From NCBI GenBank assembly GCA_030123585.1, contig CP126120.1, forward strand, positions 1,799,001-1,863,000: a stretch of 64,000 bases of DNA. Direction: 5' to 3'. This stretch comes from Rhodanobacteraceae bacterium (GTDB taxonomy: Bacteria; Pseudomonadota; Gammaproteobacteria; Xanthomonadales; Rhodanobacteraceae). This document shows positions 45,019 to 56,623 of the stretch, one piece after another (positions within the stretch are counted from its first letter, which is position 1; the number at the start of each line of letters is the position of its first letter). A program made the position numbers and the translations under genes. The notes beneath the pieces were generated by a model. That model was given only the letters and a program-made list of their open reading frames with translations, had not been told where the DNA came from and ran no database searches.

Positions 45019-45783
45019 TTAAACGTTTCCGTCAGCAGCATGGGGGCCACCGTTCTTGGGGGTCTGGGAAGGAGTGGGCGCGGGTTCCGGCCAGCGCACC
45101 GCGAAACCGTTGCTGTAGCGAAGATCGGCGTACACGAAGCCGTCGCTGCGACCGCGCATCAGGATCGGCAGCGCGGCCGCGAAGCGCGCCAGCCGCTGGT
45201 TGGGCTGTCCGTCGCCCACCACCACCCGCGCGCCGTTCGAGAGCACCAGCGTCCAGCCGCCGCGCGCGGACAGGTCCACCTCGCTGACGCGCAGGCCGTA
45301 GGGCACGAAATCGGTCGTGGCGGTGCGATAGAACGCCATCACGTCGGCCACCCGGTCATCCGGCGCCTGGAATTTCGGCAACCCGTTCACCACGCCGGCA
45401 TCGGGCACCTTGAAGATGCGGCCATCCCCGTCCAGCAACGCACCGTCGCCCCAATGCGCGACGGGACGGATTTCCGTGACGGTGATGTCGAGCGCATCCG
45501 GCCAGCGCTTGCTGACCTCGACCTGCCCGACCCACGGCAACGCCGCGACCGCGTCGCGCATGTGGCCGAGGTCGATCGCGAAAAATCCCGCGCCGAGCGT
45601 GGGCGCCACGGCGGCGCGAACCTGGGCTGCGCTGACATGCCGGAACGTCGCGTGCACCTGCAGCTCGCGCACCGGCCAACTGCCCGATGCGAACCAGCCC
45701 TGCAGCACGCCGACCACCGGCAGCGCGACTACCGCGATCGCGATCAGCCATGCGGCAAGACGAAGGGACGTGGCGCCCTTCAT
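45019..45783 (-). CDS. ftsQ: Cell division protein FtsQ
   Basis: Bitopic divisome protein that links to FtsL/FtsB. The 254-aa product has an N-terminal transmembrane helix (about 8-30), then a POTRA domain ([61 protein letters not shown]) and the beta domain ([22 protein letters not shown]). The ATG overlaps the ddl stop (ATGA). The Pro-rich end of about 30 aa is variable. Confidence 0.96.
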   Translation of the reverse strand: MKGATSLRLAAWLIAIAVVALPVVGVLQGWFASGSWPVRELQVHATFRHVSAAQVRAAVAPTLGAGFFAIDLGHMRDAVAALPWVGQVEVSKRWPDALDITVTEIRPVAHWGDGALLDGDGRIFKVPDAGVVNGLPKFQAPDDRVADVMAFYRTATTDFVPYGLRVSEVDLSARGGWTLVLSNGARVVVGDGQPNQRLARFAAALPILMRGRSDGFVYADLRYSNGFAVRWPEPAPTPSQTPKNGGPHAADGNV

Positions 45784-46763
45784 GCGGCGCCTCCTTGTTT
45801 GTCGTCGAAGCTCGTCTCCAGCACGCGCCAGCACAGCTCGGCGTAATCCATGCCGGCTGCAGCGGCGGCCTTCGGCACCAGCGAGTGCGAGGTCATGCCG
45901 GGCGCGGTGTTCACTTCCAGCAGCCAGTTGTTGCCGTTGTGGTCGCGCATCACGTCCACGCGGCCCCAGCCCGAGCAGGCCAGCGCATCGAACGCGCGTC
46001 GTGCCAGCGCGCGCAACTCTTTTTCCGCGTCGCCGTCGAGGCCAGGACAGATGTATTGCGTGTCCTCGGCGATGTACTTGGCGTTGTAGTCGTAGTACCC
46101 GCCCTTGGGCACGATCCTGATGCTGGGCAGCACGTCGGATTTCAGGATCGAGACCGTGAACTCGTCGCCGACGATCATCTGCTCCACCAGCATCGGCCCC
46201 GGATAACGCTGCGCCAGTTGCACGGCGGCGTCGAGATCCTTTTCCTCGAAAACGCGCGACACGCCGACGCTGGAACCCTCCCACGCCGGCTTCACGATCA
46301 AGGGCAGCCCGATCGCCCGCATGGCCGCGTGCACGTCGCCGCCGCGCGGCAACGGCACGAACTTCGGCGTCGGCACGCCCAGCGATTGCCACACCCACTT
46401 GCTGCGGATTTTGTCCAGCGACAACGCCGAACCCAGCACGCCGGAACCGGTGTAAGGCACGCCCAGCGATTGCAGCGCGCCTTGCAGTTCGCCGTTCTCG
46501 CCGCCGGCGCCGTGCAGGATGTTGAACACGCGCGCGAAGTGGCCCGCGCGCACCGCGTCCAGCAGCGCGGGAATGCCGTCGATCGCGTGCGCATCCACGC
46601 CGTGGCTCTTGAGCGCCTCCAGCACCCCCTTGCCGGAGTTCAGCGACACCTCGCGCTCGGCCGAACTGCCGCCCATCACCACGGCGACGCGGCCGAAGTC
46701 GCGGGCGTCGGTGATGCGCTTCGCATCTGCGTTCGGGACTCGGGACTCGGGACTCGGATTCAT
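45780..46763 (-). CDS. ddl: D-alanine--D-alanine ligase
   Basis: Makes D-Ala-D-Ala for the peptidoglycan stem. The 327-aa ATP-grasp protein has [56 protein letters not shown], and catalytic [27 protein letters not shown]. The first 10-12 residues ([11 protein letters not shown]) come from a GGGACTC tandem microrepeat and have no counterpart in other Ddl proteins. No alternative ATG or GTG closer to the core is in frame. The start overlaps the murC stop (ATGA). Confidence 0.97.
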   Translation of the reverse strand: MNPSPESRVPNADAKRITDARDFGRVAVVMGGSSAEREVSLNSGKGVLEALKSHGVDAHAIDGIPALLDAVRAGHFARVFNILHGAGGENGELQGALQSLGVPYTGSGVLGSALSLDKIRSKWVWQSLGVPTPKFVPLPRGGDVHAAMRAIGLPLIVKPAWEGSSVGVSRVFEEKDLDAAVQLAQRYPGPMLVEQMIVGDEFTVSILKSDVLPSIRIVPKGGYYDYNAKYIAEDTQYICPGLDGDAEKELRALARRAFDALACSGWGRVDVMRDHNGNNWLLEVNTAPGMTSHSLVPKAAAAAGMDYAELCWRVLETSFDDKQGGAA

Positions 46764-48199
46764 GCTTCGCTCCCGGCCGTCAGCTTTCCGCGCTGCGCGA
46801 GTTCCGCCGCCACCGCGCCGATATCGCCAGCGCCCAGCAGCAGCACCAGGTCGCCGTCGCGCAGCAACGCGGGAAGGGTCGCGCCGAGTTCGCGCGGATG
46901 CTCGATGAAGACCGGATCGACCTTGCCGCGCGCGCGCACCGCGCGCGCCAGCGCGCGTCCGTCGGCGCCCGCGATCGGCGCCTCGCCGGCGGGATACACC
47001 TCGGTCAGCACCAGCGCATCGGCCTCGCACAACACGCCGGCGAAATCGTCCAGCAGATCGCGCGTGCGGGTGTAGCGATGCGGCTGGAAGGCGATCACCA
47101 GACGCCGCTCGGGCCAGCCCGCGCGCGCCGCTTCCATCACCGCCGCCAACTCGCGCGGATGATGACCGTAGTCGTCCACCAGCAGCACCTTGCCGTGGTC
47201 GATCGGCAATTCGCCGTCGATGTGGAAGCGCCGGCCCACGCCCTGGAAGCGCTCCAGCGCGCGTGCGATCGCGTACGGCTCGACGCCGAGGTGCCAGCCA
47301 AGCGTGGCCGCGGCCAGCGCGTTCAGCACGTTGTGCCGGCCCGGCAGATTCAACTTGACGGACAGGCTGGGCTGGCCCGGCAACAGCAGGTCGAAGTGCA
47401 TGCACGCGCCTTCGGCGCGCAGGTTGGCGCCGCGCACGTCGGCGTCGTGCTCGATGGCGTAGGTCAGCGTCGAACGCGGACTGTGCTGCGCCAGTTCGGC
47501 GACCTCGGGGTTGTCCACGCACAGCACGGCCAGGCCGTAGAACGGCAGCCGGTGCAGGAAATCCATGAACGCCTGTTTCAGTTCGGCAAAGTCGCCGTGG
47601 TAGTGATCCAGGTGATCGGCATCGATGTTGGTGACCACCGCGATCACCGGCGACAGCTTGAGGAACGAGCCATCCGATTCATCGGCCTCGGCGACCAGAT
47701 ACGCGCCGGCACCGAGCCGCGCATTCGCGCCCGCCGACAGCAGTTGCCCGCCGATCACGAACGTCGGGTCGTAACCGGCCTCGGCCAGCACGCTGGCGGT
47801 GAGGCTGGTGGTGGTGGTCTTGCCGTGCGAACCCGCGACCGCGATGCCGCGCCTAAAGCGCATCAGTTCGCCCAGCATCTCGGCGCGCGGCACCACCGGG
47901 ATGCGGCGCGCCTGCGCGGCGACCAATTCGGGATTGTCGGGCTTGATCGCGCTCGACACCACCACCGCATCGACATTCGCCACGTGCCCGGCCGCATGGC
48001 CGATCTCGACGCGCACGCCGAGGCCGGCGAGGCGCTCGGTCACCGGCGACGTCGCGCGATCGGAACCCGACACGTCGTAGCCCAGCGTGTGCAGCACCTC
48101 GGCGATCCCGCTCATGCCGGCGCCGCCGATGCCGATGAAGTGCACGCGACGGAAGCCCTGCATGATGTCGCCGTGCGGCGGGAGGCGGTGCGGCGTCAT
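46760..48199 (-). CDS. murC: UDP-N-acetylmuramate--L-alanine ligase
   Basis: Adds the first amino acid to UDP-MurNAc. The 479-aa Mur ligase has Rossmann [20 protein letters not shown]-binding [43 protein letters not shown], and the C-terminal [19 protein letters not shown]. The first dozen residues could be excluded by starting at the Met at position 13, but the ATG at 48199 overlaps the murG stop as ATGA. No murB lies between it and ddl. Confidence 0.98.
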   Translation of the reverse strand: MTPHRLPPHGDIMQGFRRVHFIGIGGAGMSGIAEVLHTLGYDVSGSDRATSPVTERLAGLGVRVEIGHAAGHVANVDAVVVSSAIKPDNPELVAAQARRIPVVPRAEMLGELMRFRRGIAVAGSHGKTTTTSLTASVLAEAGYDPTFVIGGQLLSAGANARLGAGAYLVAEADESDGSFLKLSPVIAVVTNIDADHLDHYHGDFAELKQAFMDFLHRLPFYGLAVLCVDNPEVAELAQHSPRSTLTYAIEHDADVRGANLRAEGACMHFDLLLPGQPSLSVKLNLPGRHNVLNALAAATLGWHLGVEPYAIARALERFQGVGRRFHIDGELPIDHGKVLLVDDYGHHPRELAAVMEAARAGWPERRLVIAFQPHRYTRTRDLLDDFAGVLCEADALVLTEVYPAGEAPIAGADGRALARAVRARGKVDPVFIEHPRELGATLPALLRDGDLVLLLGAGDIGAVAAELAQRGKLTAGSEA

Positions 48200-49281
48200 G
48201 CGGCCACCTCCACGCAGCGTTGCGCGATTACGTCGGCGGCATCGGGCTTGGCCAGCGTGCGCGCGGCATTGGCCATCGCGAGGCGCTTGTCCTCATCGCG
48301 CAACAGGCGTTCCAGCATTCCGGCGAAACGCGACGGATCGAAGTCGCGGTCCTGCACCAGTTCGGCCGCGCCGGCGGCGACGAAACCTTCCGCGTTTTTC
48401 GTCTGATGGTCGTCCACCGCATACGGAAACGGCAGCAGGATCGCGCCCAGACCCGCCGCCGCGAGTTCCGCCAGCGTCAGCGCGCCCGCGCGGCAGATCA
48501 CCAGATCCGCCCAGGCATAGGCCGCCGCCATGTCGGCGATGAAGGGTTCGACCTTCGCGTCCACGTCCGCGCGCGCGTAAGCGGCGCGGGTCGCCTCGAC
48601 ATGTTGGGCGCCGCACTGGTGCAACACTTCGGGACGACGATCCGCGGGAATCAACGACAACGCCTTCGGCAACCCCATGTTCAACGTGCGCGCACCGAGG
48701 CTGCCGCCGAGCACCAGCAGGCGCGGCGCGCCGGAACGATTCGCGAAACGCACGGCGGGCGCGGGCAGCGCGGCGATTTCCGCGCGCACGGGATTGCCCG
48801 TCCACTCGGCGTGCAACCGCGCCGGAAACGCATCCGGGAAACCGCTCATCACGCGCCGCGCGCGTTTCGCCAGCACGCGGTTGGTGAACCCCGCGATGCG
48901 GTTCTGCTCGTGCACCAGCAACGGGCGACGTTGCAGCCATGCGGCGATCCCGCCCGGACCCGCGACGTAGCCGCCCAGCGACAGCACGCTGCGCGGCTGG
49001 ATGTCGCGCAGCGCGCGCCACGCCGCGAGCCCCGCGCGCGCCAGCATCCACGGCGCCGCGAGACGCTGCCGCAAGCCCTTGCCGCGCAGCCCCGCAACCG
49101 GCAGCGTGCGCATCTCGATCCGGTGCTCGGGCACGATCCGGTTTTCCATGCCGCCTTGCGCGCCCAGCCACAGCACCGGCACGTCGCGCGCGCGCAACGC
49201 CGCGGCAACCGCAAGGCCGGGGAAGATGTGGCCGCCGGTGCCGCCGGCCATGATCAGCACGGGTGCCTGCAAACCGTTCAT
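48196..49281 (-). CDS. murG: UDP-GlcNAc transferase MurG (lipid II synthesis)
   Basis: Adds GlcNAc to lipid I at the inner face of the inner membrane. The 361-aa GT28 protein shows [53 protein letters not shown], the donor-binding [13 protein letters not shown], and [35 protein letters not shown]. The start overlaps the ftsW stop (ATGA). Confidence 0.98.
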   Translation of the reverse strand: MNGLQAPVLIMAGGTGGHIFPGLAVAAALRARDVPVLWLGAQGGMENRIVPEHRIEMRTLPVAGLRGKGLRQRLAAPWMLARAGLAAWRALRDIQPRSVLSLGGYVAGPGGIAAWLQRRPLLVHEQNRIAGFTNRVLAKRARRVMSGFPDAFPARLHAEWTGNPVRAEIAALPAPAVRFANRSGAPRLLVLGGSLGARTLNMGLPKALSLIPADRRPEVLHQCGAQHVEATRAAYARADVDAKVEPFIADMAAAYAWADLVICRAGALTLAELAAAGLGAILLPFPYAVDDHQTKNAEGFVAAGAAELVQDRDFDPSRFAGMLERLLRDEDKRLAMANAARTLAKPDAADVIAQRCVEVAA

Positions 49282-50564
49282 GCGGGCACCTTCCCGAGCG
49301 TCGGCTCGATGCGGGCCCGCGCGGCCAGCGGCAGTTCGGCGGTGGGACGTTCCGTCGCGACCGTGCTCGCCGCTGCGGCAGCGGGCCGCCGCGTCGCCAT
49401 CCGGCGCGCATCCTCGGCGCGGTGGATTTCGTAACCCGCGCGCACCAGCACCCCCAGCATCACGCAGGTCATCAGGATGCTCGATCCGCCCGAACTGATC
49501 AGCGGCAGCGTCAGGCCCTTGGTCGGCAACACGCCGAGGTTCACGCCCACCGACACCAGCGCCTGCAGGCCGATCATCAGCGAGATCCCGAACGCGACAT
49601 AGCCGGCGCGCTGCTGGCCCACTTCGACGCCACGCAGGCCGAGTTGCAGACCACGCCCGACCAGCAGCGCAAACAACGCGAGCACGAACAGCACGCCGAC
49701 GAAACCCAGTTCCTCGGCGATCACCGCGAGGATGAAATCGGTGTGCGCTTCGGGCAGATAGAAAAGCTTCTGCACGCTGCCGCCCAGGCCCACGCCGAAC
49801 CACTTGCCGCGGCCGATCGCGATCAGCGCCTGGGTCAACTGGAAACCGTTGTCGAACGGATCCTTCCACGGATCGAGGAACGAGGTGAGGCGCTTGACGC
49901 GGTAGTCGGTGGACAGCGCCAGCCACGCGCCCAGCGGGATCAGCGGCAGGCCCATGATCACGAGGTTGCGCATGCGCGCGCCGCCCAGCCACAGCATCCC
50001 GATCGTGACCACGCCGATCAGCGCCGCCGAACCGAAGTCGGGTTGCGCGAGCAGCAGCACGGCGGTGAAGCCTGCCACGCCCACCGGCTTCACCGCGCCG
50101 AGGAAACGGGTTTCGACCGCATCGCGATGGCGCACCAGGTAACTCGCGACATACAGCACCACCGTCAACTTGGCCAGTTCGACCGGCTGGAATCCGGAGA
50201 TGCCGAGGTTGATCCAGCGACGCGCGCCGTTGACGCGCATCCCGATGTGCGGGATGAACACCAGCAGCAGCAACAGGAACGTGATCAGCATCAGCGGCCC
50301 GGACCAGCGCTCGAGCGTGTCGAGTTCGACCCTGAGCGCCACCCACACCGCCACCGCACCGCCCATCGCAAGGAAAGCGAGGTGCCGCTTCAGGTAATGG
50401 AATTCGCCGATGTGCTGGCCGTCGGCGACCGCGATCGAACTCGATGCCACCATCACGATGCCGAACGCGACCAGCCCGGTGATCGCGAGCAACAGCCACG
50501 GGTCGAAGCGGCCCTCGGGACCGAGCTTGCGAACCGCCTGCGATGGGCCGAACCAGGTCATCAT
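49278..50564 (-). CDS. ftsW: Septal peptidoglycan glycosyltransferase FtsW
   Basis: SEDS-family polymerase of the divisome, paired with FtsI. The 428-aa product has about 10 transmembrane helices. SEDS motifs are [51 protein letters not shown] and [21 protein letters not shown]. The C-terminal 40 residues are soluble and Ala/Arg-rich. It follows mraY directly (TGATG overlap); murD, which usually lies between them, is absent. Confidence 0.97.
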   Translation of the reverse strand: MMTWFGPSQAVRKLGPEGRFDPWLLLAITGLVAFGIVMVASSSIAVADGQHIGEFHYLKRHLAFLAMGGAVAVWVALRVELDTLERWSGPLMLITFLLLLLVFIPHIGMRVNGARRWINLGISGFQPVELAKLTVVLYVASYLVRHRDAVETRFLGAVKPVGVAGFTAVLLLAQPDFGSAALIGVVTIGMLWLGGARMRNLVIMGLPLIPLGAWLALSTDYRVKRLTSFLDPWKDPFDNGFQLTQALIAIGRGKWFGVGLGGSVQKLFYLPEAHTDFILAVIAEELGFVGVLFVLALFALLVGRGLQLGLRGVEVGQQRAGYVAFGISLMIGLQALVSVGVNLGVLPTKGLTLPLISSGGSSILMTCVMLGVLVRAGYEIHRAEDARRMATRRPAAAAASTVATERPTAELPLAARARIEPTLGKVPA

Positions 50565-51646
50565 CAGCGCACCTTCAACGTCGCCAAACCCACCAGCACC
50601 AGCACCACCGACACGATCCAGAAGCGCACGATCACGCGTGGCTCGGGCCAGCCCTTCAATTCGAAGTGGTGGTGGATCGGCGCCATCCGGAACACGCGCT
50701 TGCCGCGCAACTTGAAGCTGCCGACCTGCAACATCACCGACGCGGTTTCCACCACGAACAAGCCGCCCATCACCAGCAGGATGATTTCCTGGCGCACGAT
50801 CACCGCGACGCAACCGATCGCGGCGCCGATCGCGAGCGCGCCGACGTCGCCCATGAACACCTGCGCGGGATAGGTGTTGAACCACAGGAATCCGAGGCCC
50901 GCGCCGGTCAGCGCGCCGCAGAACACCGCGAGTTCGCCCGCGCCGGGAATCGAAGGAATGCCGAGGTAGGCCGAGAACACCGCGTTGCCGGCGAGATACG
51001 CGAACGCGCCCAGCGCCGCCGTCACCAGCACCGCCGGCATGATCGCGAGGCCATCGAGGCCGTCGGTGAGATTCACCGCATTGGAAAATCCGACGATCCA
51101 CAGGTACGCCACCACGATGAATCCGGCGCCGAGCGGGATCGCGACGTGCTTGAACAACGGCACGTACAGCGCGGTCGCGGCCGGCACGTTGGCGGTATGG
51201 AACAGGAACCACGCGGCGGCGAGGCCCACCACCGATTGCGCGAGGTACTTCCAGCGCGCCGGCAGGCCGTGCGGATCCTTCAACACCAGCTTGCGGTAGT
51301 CGTCGTAGAAGCCGATCGCGCCGCAGGCCAGCGTCACCAGCAACACCACCCACAGGTAGCGGCTGCCGAGGTCGCCCCACAGCAGCGTTGCCGCCACCAC
51401 CGCGGCCAGAATCAGCGTGCCGCCCATGGTCGGCGTGCCGGCCTTGGACAGGTGCGTCTTGGGACCGTCGTCGCGCACCACCTGCCCGGCCTTCAATTCG
51501 GTCAGGCGCCGGATCACCGCCGGCCCGAAGAACAGCGCGACGAACAGCGCCGTGAGCGCCGCCATGATGGTGCGGAAGGTGATGTAGTCGAACAGCCGCA
51601 GCGGGCCGAAGTAATGTTCCAGCCAGCGCGAAAGCTCAAGCAGCAT
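50564..51646 (-). CDS. mraY: Phospho-MurNAc-pentapeptide transferase MraY
   Basis: Transfers phospho-MurNAc-pentapeptide to undecaprenyl phosphate to form lipid I. The 360-aa polytopic protein has [44 protein letters not shown] (catalytic Asp), [19 protein letters not shown] and [17 protein letters not shown]. The ATG at 51646 overlaps the end of murF by 11 nt. Confidence 0.98.
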   Translation of the reverse strand: MLLELSRWLEHYFGPLRLFDYITFRTIMAALTALFVALFFGPAVIRRLTELKAGQVVRDDGPKTHLSKAGTPTMGGTLILAAVVAATLLWGDLGSRYLWVVLLVTLACGAIGFYDDYRKLVLKDPHGLPARWKYLAQSVVGLAAAWFLFHTANVPAATALYVPLFKHVAIPLGAGFIVVAYLWIVGFSNAVNLTDGLDGLAIMPAVLVTAALGAFAYLAGNAVFSAYLGIPSIPGAGELAVFCGALTGAGLGFLWFNTYPAQVFMGDVGALAIGAAIGCVAVIVRQEIILLVMGGLFVVETASVMLQVGSFKLRGKRVFRMAPIHHHFELKGWPEPRVIVRFWIVSVVLVLVGLATLKVR

Positions 51647-53003
51647 GCCGGTCGTCCCCCTTGTCGCCCAACAACGCTTCGACCACGCGCTCCATGTGCG
51701 AGGAATGCGAACCCTTGACCAGCACGCTGACTTTCGCATGCAGATCGCCGCGCAGCGTTTCAATCAGCGCTGACTGATTCGGAAACACGCGCGCGTCCGG
51801 ACCGAAGGCTTCCGCCGCATTCGCGGCCTGCGTGCCGACCGCATACACGCGCTCGATCCCGCGCTCGCGCGCGGCGCGGCCGATGCCGGCGTGCAACGCA
51901 GCGCTGTCGGGACCCAGCTCGGCCATGTCGCCCAGCACCAACCAGCGCTCGCCCGGCTGCAGCGCCAGGGTCGCCACTGCCGCCAGCATGGAACCCGGGT
52001 TGGCGTTGTAGCTGTCGTCGATCAGCGTCCAGCCCTGCGGCGAAGCGCGCCGCAGCAACCGCCCGGCCACCGCTTCCGCGTCGCGCAGGCCCGAAGCAAT
52101 ATCGTTCAGACCCACGCCCGTGGCGTACGTGAGCGTGGCGGCGGCCAGGGCGTTGGCGATGTTGTGGCGTCCCGGCAGCGGCAAATGCACCGCGGTGCGG
52201 CCGGCCGGCGTCAGCAACTCGAAATCGCTGGAGTCGGCGTGCATGCGGATGTCGGCGGCCTGCACGTCGGCCGGCGCGTCGATCCCGAAGCGCAGGATCC
52301 GGCGCGTGCCCGCCAAGCCCGCGAAATAGATCGCGAACGCGTCGTCGGCGTTGATCACCGCGACGCCGTCCGGCGGCAACGCCTGGTACATCGCGCCCTT
52401 GGTTTCGGCGATGCCTTCCAGGGTGTGCATGCGCTCCAGGTGCGCGGGGCCGATGTTGTTGACGAGACCGATCCGCGGACGCGCGATCGCGGCGAGGTAG
52501 GCGATGTCGCCCGGCTTGCCTGCACCCATTTCCAGCACGGCGAAACGGGTGTCGCGCGGCATTGCCAGCAAGGTCAGCGGCAGGCCGATCTCGTTGTTGA
52601 AGCTGGCGGCGTTGCTGTGGGTAGCGCCGTGCCGCGCGAGGATGCGCGCGGTCAGCGTCTTGACCGTGGTCTTGCCGTTGGAGCCGGTGATGCCGATCAC
52701 CGTGACGTCGCGCTGCGCGCGCACCGCGCTCGCGAGGTCGCCGAGCGCGTGCAAGGTGTCGGCCACCACGACCTGCGGCAGTTCCGCCTCGACGCGGCGC
52801 GCGACCAGCACCGCCACGGCGCCGCGGGCCGCGGCTTCGGCGACGTGGTCATGGCCGTCGTGATGCTCGCCCTTCAGCGCCACGAACAGTTCGCCCGGCT
52901 TCAGCGTGCGCGTGTCGGTGGACACGCCGTGCACCAAGGCGTCCGCACCTTGCAACACTCCGCGCGTCCACACCGCGATTTCCTTGAGGCGCAGGTTCAG
53001 CAT
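51636..53003 (-). CDS. murF: UDP-MurNAc-tripeptide--D-Ala-D-Ala ligase MurF
   Basis: Adds D-Ala-D-Ala to complete the UDP-MurNAc pentapeptide. The 455-aa product has [23 protein letters not shown]-binding [43 protein letters not shown] and [16 protein letters not shown]. The ATG at 53003 has GGAGGCGC before it. A partial duplicate of its first 26 codons and ribosome-binding site lies immediately upstream, and the duplicate ends inside the murF start region. Confidence 0.97.
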   Translation of the reverse strand: MLNLRLKEIAVWTRGVLQGADALVHGVSTDTRTLKPGELFVALKGEHHDGHDHVAEAAARGAVAVLVARRVEAELPQVVVADTLHALGDLASAVRAQRDVTVIGITGSNGKTTVKTLTARILARHGATHSNAASFNNEIGLPLTLLAMPRDTRFAVLEMGAGKPGDIAYLAAIARPRIGLVNNIGPAHLERMHTLEGIAETKGAMYQALPPDGVAVINADDAFAIYFAGLAGTRRILRFGIDAPADVQAADIRMHADSSDFELLTPAGRTAVHLPLPGRHNIANALAAATLTYATGVGLNDIASGLRDAEAVAGRLLRRASPQGWTLIDDSYNANPGSMLAAVATLALQPGERWLVLGDMAELGPDSAALHAGIGRAARERGIERVYAVGTQAANAAEAFGPDARVFPNQSALIETLRGDLHAKVSVLVKGSHSSHMERVVEALLGDKGDDRHAA

Positions 53004-53086
53004 GGCCGCGCCTCCAAGATCGCATCGACGCCGCCCGGCGCGCCGCGCGTCCACGGCTCGACTTCCTTGAGGCGCAGGTTCAGCAT
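52997..53086 (-). pseudogene. Partial duplicate of the murF 5' end (29-codon ORF)
   Basis: Between murE and murF there is a second GGAGGCGC ribosome-binding site and an ATG followed by 29 codons. The first 24 nt are identical to murF (both encode MLNLRLKE), then the two diverge while still matching (WTRG, then G, then DA). The small frame stops with TGA overlapping the true murF start (ATGCTGA), so it could be translated and hand ribosomes on to murF. It is too short to be a Mur ligase. Confidence 0.75.
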
Positions 53087-54546
53087 GCGTGCGCCTCCAG
53101 GGCGGCACGCGCCACCTTGAGGTCGTCGAACGGGCGCTTCGTGCCGGCGACTTCCTGATAGGTTTCGTGGCCCTTGCCCGCGACCAGCACCACGTCGCCC
53201 GCCTGCGCGCGTGCGATGGCAAGATCGATCGCGCGCGCGCGGTCGCGCTCGACCACGGCGCGCTCCGGCGCCCGCATGCCGGCAACGATCTGCGCCGCGA
53301 TCGCGTCGCCGTCCTCGCCGCGCGGATTGTCGTCGGTGACGATCGCGAGGTCGGCGAGACGCTCGGCGATCGCGCCCATCAGCGGACGCTTGCCGGCGTC
53401 GCGCTCGCCGCCGCAACCGAACACGCAGATCAACACACCGTCGCAGTGTTCACGCAGGGTCGCCAGCACCTGTTCCAGCGCATCCGGCTTGTGCGAATAG
53501 TCGACCACCACCAGCGGCAACGCGCCGCCGCCCAAACGGTTCATGCGGCCGGCGACCGGCTCCAGCGCCTCGAGCGCCGCCGTGATCCGCGCGAACGGCA
53601 CGCCCAGCGCGCCGAGCACGCCGGCCACCGCGAGCAGGTTGGCGACGTTGAAACGGCCGAGCAGACGCGAATGCAGCGCGGCGATTCCCCACGGCGTTTC
53701 GAGTTCGAAATCGAGGCCGTCGGAATGCGTGCGCACGTTGCGCGCATGCAGTTCGGCATCGTCGCGACCGATCGCGCAGCGCAGCTTGTCCACGCCGGCC
53801 GGCAACTTCTCGGCCAATTCACGCCCGAACGGGTCGTCGACATTGATCACCGCCGCGCGCAAACCGGGCCACGCGAACAGTTTGGCCTTGGCCGCGCCGT
53901 AGGCTTCCATCGTGCCGTGGTAATCCAGATGATCGCGGGTGAGGTTGGTGAACACCGCGACGTCGAAATGCACGCCGTCCACGCGCCGCTGGTCGAGCGC
54001 GTGCGAGGACACTTCCATCGCGACATGCGTCGCGCCCGCATCGCGGAATTCGGCCATCAGCCCGTGCACCCGGATTACGTCCGGCGTGGTGCGCTCGCCT
54101 GCGTGCAACGCACCGTGCAGGCCGGCGCCCAGCGTGCCGATCGTGGCCGTACGCCTGCCTAGACGCGTCAATGCCTGCGCCAGCAATTGCACGGTCGAGG
54201 TCTTGCCGCTGGTGCCGGTGACGCCGATCACTGTCATGGACGCGGACGGATCGCCATAGAAACGTGCGGCGATGGCGCCGAGGCGAGCGCGCAGATTGTC
54301 GGTTTCGATGACGGGGATCGGGAATCGGGAATCGGGAATCGGCGGCTCGGCCAGTACCGCCACTGCGCCTTGCGCTGCCGTCGCCCTCGCAAACTCGATC
54401 CCGTGGTACTTCCTGCCCGCCAGCGCGACGAAGGCATCGCCCGCGCGCACCGCGTGCGAATCCTGGGTCAAGCCGGACACCACGATGTCGCCGTACTCCG
54501 GCGTCGCGATGCCGCGCAGCAATTCGTCGAGGCGCATCGCGCTCAT
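53080..54546 (-). CDS. murE: UDP-MurNAc-dipeptide--diaminopimelate ligase MurE
   Basis: Adds meso-diaminopimelate to the peptidoglycan precursor. The 488-aa product has [20 protein letters not shown]-binding [51 protein letters not shown] and the DNPR motif ([10 protein letters not shown]) typical of meso-DAP-specific enzymes. Around residues 69-78 a [10 protein letters not shown] segment comes from a GGGAATC tandem microrepeat inserted between two conserved parts of the N-domain. The ATG overlaps the ftsI stop (ATGA). Confidence 0.97.
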   Translation of the reverse strand: MSAMRLDELLRGIATPEYGDIVVSGLTQDSHAVRAGDAFVALAGRKYHGIEFARATAAQGAVAVLAEPPIPDSRFPIPVIETDNLRARLGAIAARFYGDPSASMTVIGVTGTSGKTSTVQLLAQALTRLGRRTATIGTLGAGLHGALHAGERTTPDVIRVHGLMAEFRDAGATHVAMEVSSHALDQRRVDGVHFDVAVFTNLTRDHLDYHGTMEAYGAAKAKLFAWPGLRAAVINVDDPFGRELAEKLPAGVDKLRCAIGRDDAELHARNVRTHSDGLDFELETPWGIAALHSRLLGRFNVANLLAVAGVLGALGVPFARITAALEALEPVAGRMNRLGGGALPLVVVDYSHKPDALEQVLATLREHCDGVLICVFGCGGERDAGKRPLMGAIAERLADLAIVTDDNPRGEDGDAIAAQIVAGMRAPERAVVERDRARAIDLAIARAQAGDVVLVAGKGHETYQEVAGTKRPFDDLKVARAALEAHAC

Positions 54547-56354
54547 GGCGTCGGCCCCGGCGTGGAATGCGCGGCGGCCACCGCGCCGGCGGGTTGCGGC
54601 GGCGGCGCGGCCGCGGGCTTGACCGGCCCGCCGGCGTACCACTGCTGGACGTTGTCCGGCGGCACGTCGAGCAGGCGCAGCGCGCCGGTCATCACTTCGC
54701 GGAACACCGGCGCCGAAACCTTGCCGCCGAAATACTCGCCGCCGTGGCCGCCGGCGTCGCGGATGACCACCACGCCCACCAGCCGCGGGTTGCTGGCCGG
54801 CACGATGCCGCAGAACAAGGCCGCATAGCGGTCGCGCGAATAACCGCCCGCGATCGCGAGATGCGCGGTGCCGGTCTTGCCGGCCACGCTGTAATCGGGG
54901 ATCGCGGCCTGCGGCGCGGTGGCCGGCGGCGCACCCACCACGGTGCGCAACATCGCCATCATCTCGCCCGCGATGTCGGAGGATTCGACCCGCACCCCGG
55001 GATTGTCGTCGCCCTTGATGAAGGTCGGCGCGTGGCGGACGCCGCCATCGGCGATCGCCGAATACGCCTGCGCGAGTTGCAGCGCCGTCACGTTGAGGCC
55101 GTAGCCGAATGCGATGGTGGCCTTGACGAAATCGCCCCAGGTGCGGGGCGGCGGGATGTAGCCGCCTACCTCGCCGGGAAAGCCGCTGCCGGTGCTGGCG
55201 CCGAAACCGAACTGATGCAGCACCTTGTCCATCTGCGCCGCCGTCAGCGTCAACGAAATCTTGGACACGCCGACGTTGCTCGAGTAGGTGATCACGTGGC
55301 TCACGTCGATCAGGCCGTTGTTGTTGTCGTCGCGGATCAGGTGCCCGTCGAGCGTGAACGTCCCGGGGTTGGTGTTGATCGGCGTGGTCGGCGTCCACTT
55401 GCCCGATTCCAGCGCGGTGGTGACGGTGAACGGTTTCATGGTCGAGCCGGGCTCGGTCACGTCGGTGACCGCGCGATTGCGGCGCTGCCCCGAGGTGCTG
55501 CTGTCGAGGTCGTTGGGGTTGTACGACGGCACGTTGACCATCGCCAGGATCTCGCCGTTGCGCGGATCCATGATCACCATCGAACCCGACGCCGCGTTGT
55601 TCTTCAGCACCGCCGCGGACAACGCGGAATAGGCGAGGTACTGGATGCGGCTGTCGAGGGATAGCGTCAGATCGTGGCCCGGCACCGGTGCGCGGATCTG
55701 TTCGACGTTCTCGACCACATGGCCGAGGCGGTCGCGGATCACGCGCTTCAGCCCCGGCTTGCCGGCCAGCCAGCCGTCGTAGGCCAGTTCGAGTCCTTCC
55801 TGGCCGCGATCGTCGATGTTGGTGAAACCGAGCACATGCGCGGTCGCGGCGCCGTCGGGGTAATAGCGCTTGTATTCACGCTGCGCGTTGACGCCCGGGA
55901 TCTCCAGCGCCAGCACGGCCTTGGCCGCTTCCGGCGGCATCAAGCGGCGCAGGTACACGAACTCGCGGCCATTTTTCGTCTCCAGCTTGCGCGACAGGTC
56001 GACCGCATTGACGCCCAGCGCCCGCGCAAGTTCGGGAATCCGGTCGGCGTGCTGCAGCAACTCGTCCGGATTGGCCCACAGCGACAGCATCGGCGTCGAC
56101 ACCGCGAGCGGCACGCCGTTGCGGTCGTAGATCGCGCCGCGCGACACCGGGATTTCGACTTCGCGCAGGAAACGCGCATCGCCTTGCTGTTGCAGGAAGG
56201 CCTGGTGCACCACCTGCAGATCGATCGCGCGCGCAACCAGGCCCAGCGCGGCCACCGACAGCGCGCCGACCACCAGCACCAAGCGCTTGCGCGTGTCCGG
56301 GCGCTGCCTGCGTGGCGGGCGCGAGAAACTTTCCGGCGGCCGGCGCAGTTTCAT
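54543..56354 (-). CDS. ftsI: Septal penicillin-binding protein 3 (FtsI)
   Basis: Monofunctional transpeptidase of the divisome. The 603-aa product has a cytoplasmic basic tail, one transmembrane helix (about 25-45), a PBP dimer domain ([17 protein letters not shown]) and a transpeptidase domain with SxxK in EPGSTMKPF, SxN in [10 protein letters not shown] and KTG in VAGKTGTAH. The C-terminal tail of about 35 aa is Ala/Pro-rich. Its ATG overlaps the ftsL stop (ATGA). Confidence 0.98.
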   Translation of the reverse strand: MKLRRPPESFSRPPRRQRPDTRKRLVLVVGALSVAALGLVARAIDLQVVHQAFLQQQGDARFLREVEIPVSRGAIYDRNGVPLAVSTPMLSLWANPDELLQHADRIPELARALGVNAVDLSRKLETKNGREFVYLRRLMPPEAAKAVLALEIPGVNAQREYKRYYPDGAATAHVLGFTNIDDRGQEGLELAYDGWLAGKPGLKRVIRDRLGHVVENVEQIRAPVPGHDLTLSLDSRIQYLAYSALSAAVLKNNAASGSMVIMDPRNGEILAMVNVPSYNPNDLDSSTSGQRRNRAVTDVTEPGSTMKPFTVTTALESGKWTPTTPINTNPGTFTLDGHLIRDDNNNGLIDVSHVITYSSNVGVSKISLTLTAAQMDKVLHQFGFGASTGSGFPGEVGGYIPPPRTWGDFVKATIAFGYGLNVTALQLAQAYSAIADGGVRHAPTFIKGDDNPGVRVESSDIAGEMMAMLRTVVGAPPATAPQAAIPDYSVAGKTGTAHLAIAGGYSRDRYAALFCGIVPASNPRLVGVVVIRDAGGHGGEYFGGKVSAPVFREVMTGALRLLDVPPDNVQQWYAGGPVKPAAAPPPQPAGAVAAAHSTPGPTP

Positions 56355-56623
56355 TCGTGGATCATCTCCACGCTGGATGCCGGCGGACTGATCATGCCGA
56401 GCTGCCCGCGCGCGATCGATTCGATCCGCGACGGACTCGCCCAAGTCGCCTGCTCGAGTTCCAGTCGGCCGAACTCGACGTTCAGGGCATCGCGCTGGTT
56501 CTGCAGATTCGACAACTCGACGAACGCGACGCGATCCTGGTGGCGCGCCCACACCACGGCAATGCCGCTGGCGATCACCGCCAGCAGCAGCACGCCCACC
56601 GCGAGCACGCCGATCACCTTCAT
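56351..56623 (-). CDS. ftsL: Cell division protein FtsL
   Basis: Small bitopic divisome protein that forms a complex with FtsB and FtsQ and helps to activate FtsWI. The 90-aa product has a transmembrane helix (about 4-25) and a periplasmic coiled coil (VAFVELSNLQNQRDALNVEFGRLELEQ), then RIESIARGQLGM, the usual FtsL ending. It is placed between rsmH and ftsI with 4-nt overlaps at both ends. Confidence 0.95.
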   Translation of the reverse strand: MKVIGVLAVGVLLLAVIASGIAVVWARHQDRVAFVELSNLQNQRDALNVEFGRLELEQATWASPSRIESIARGQLGMISPPASSVEMIHE

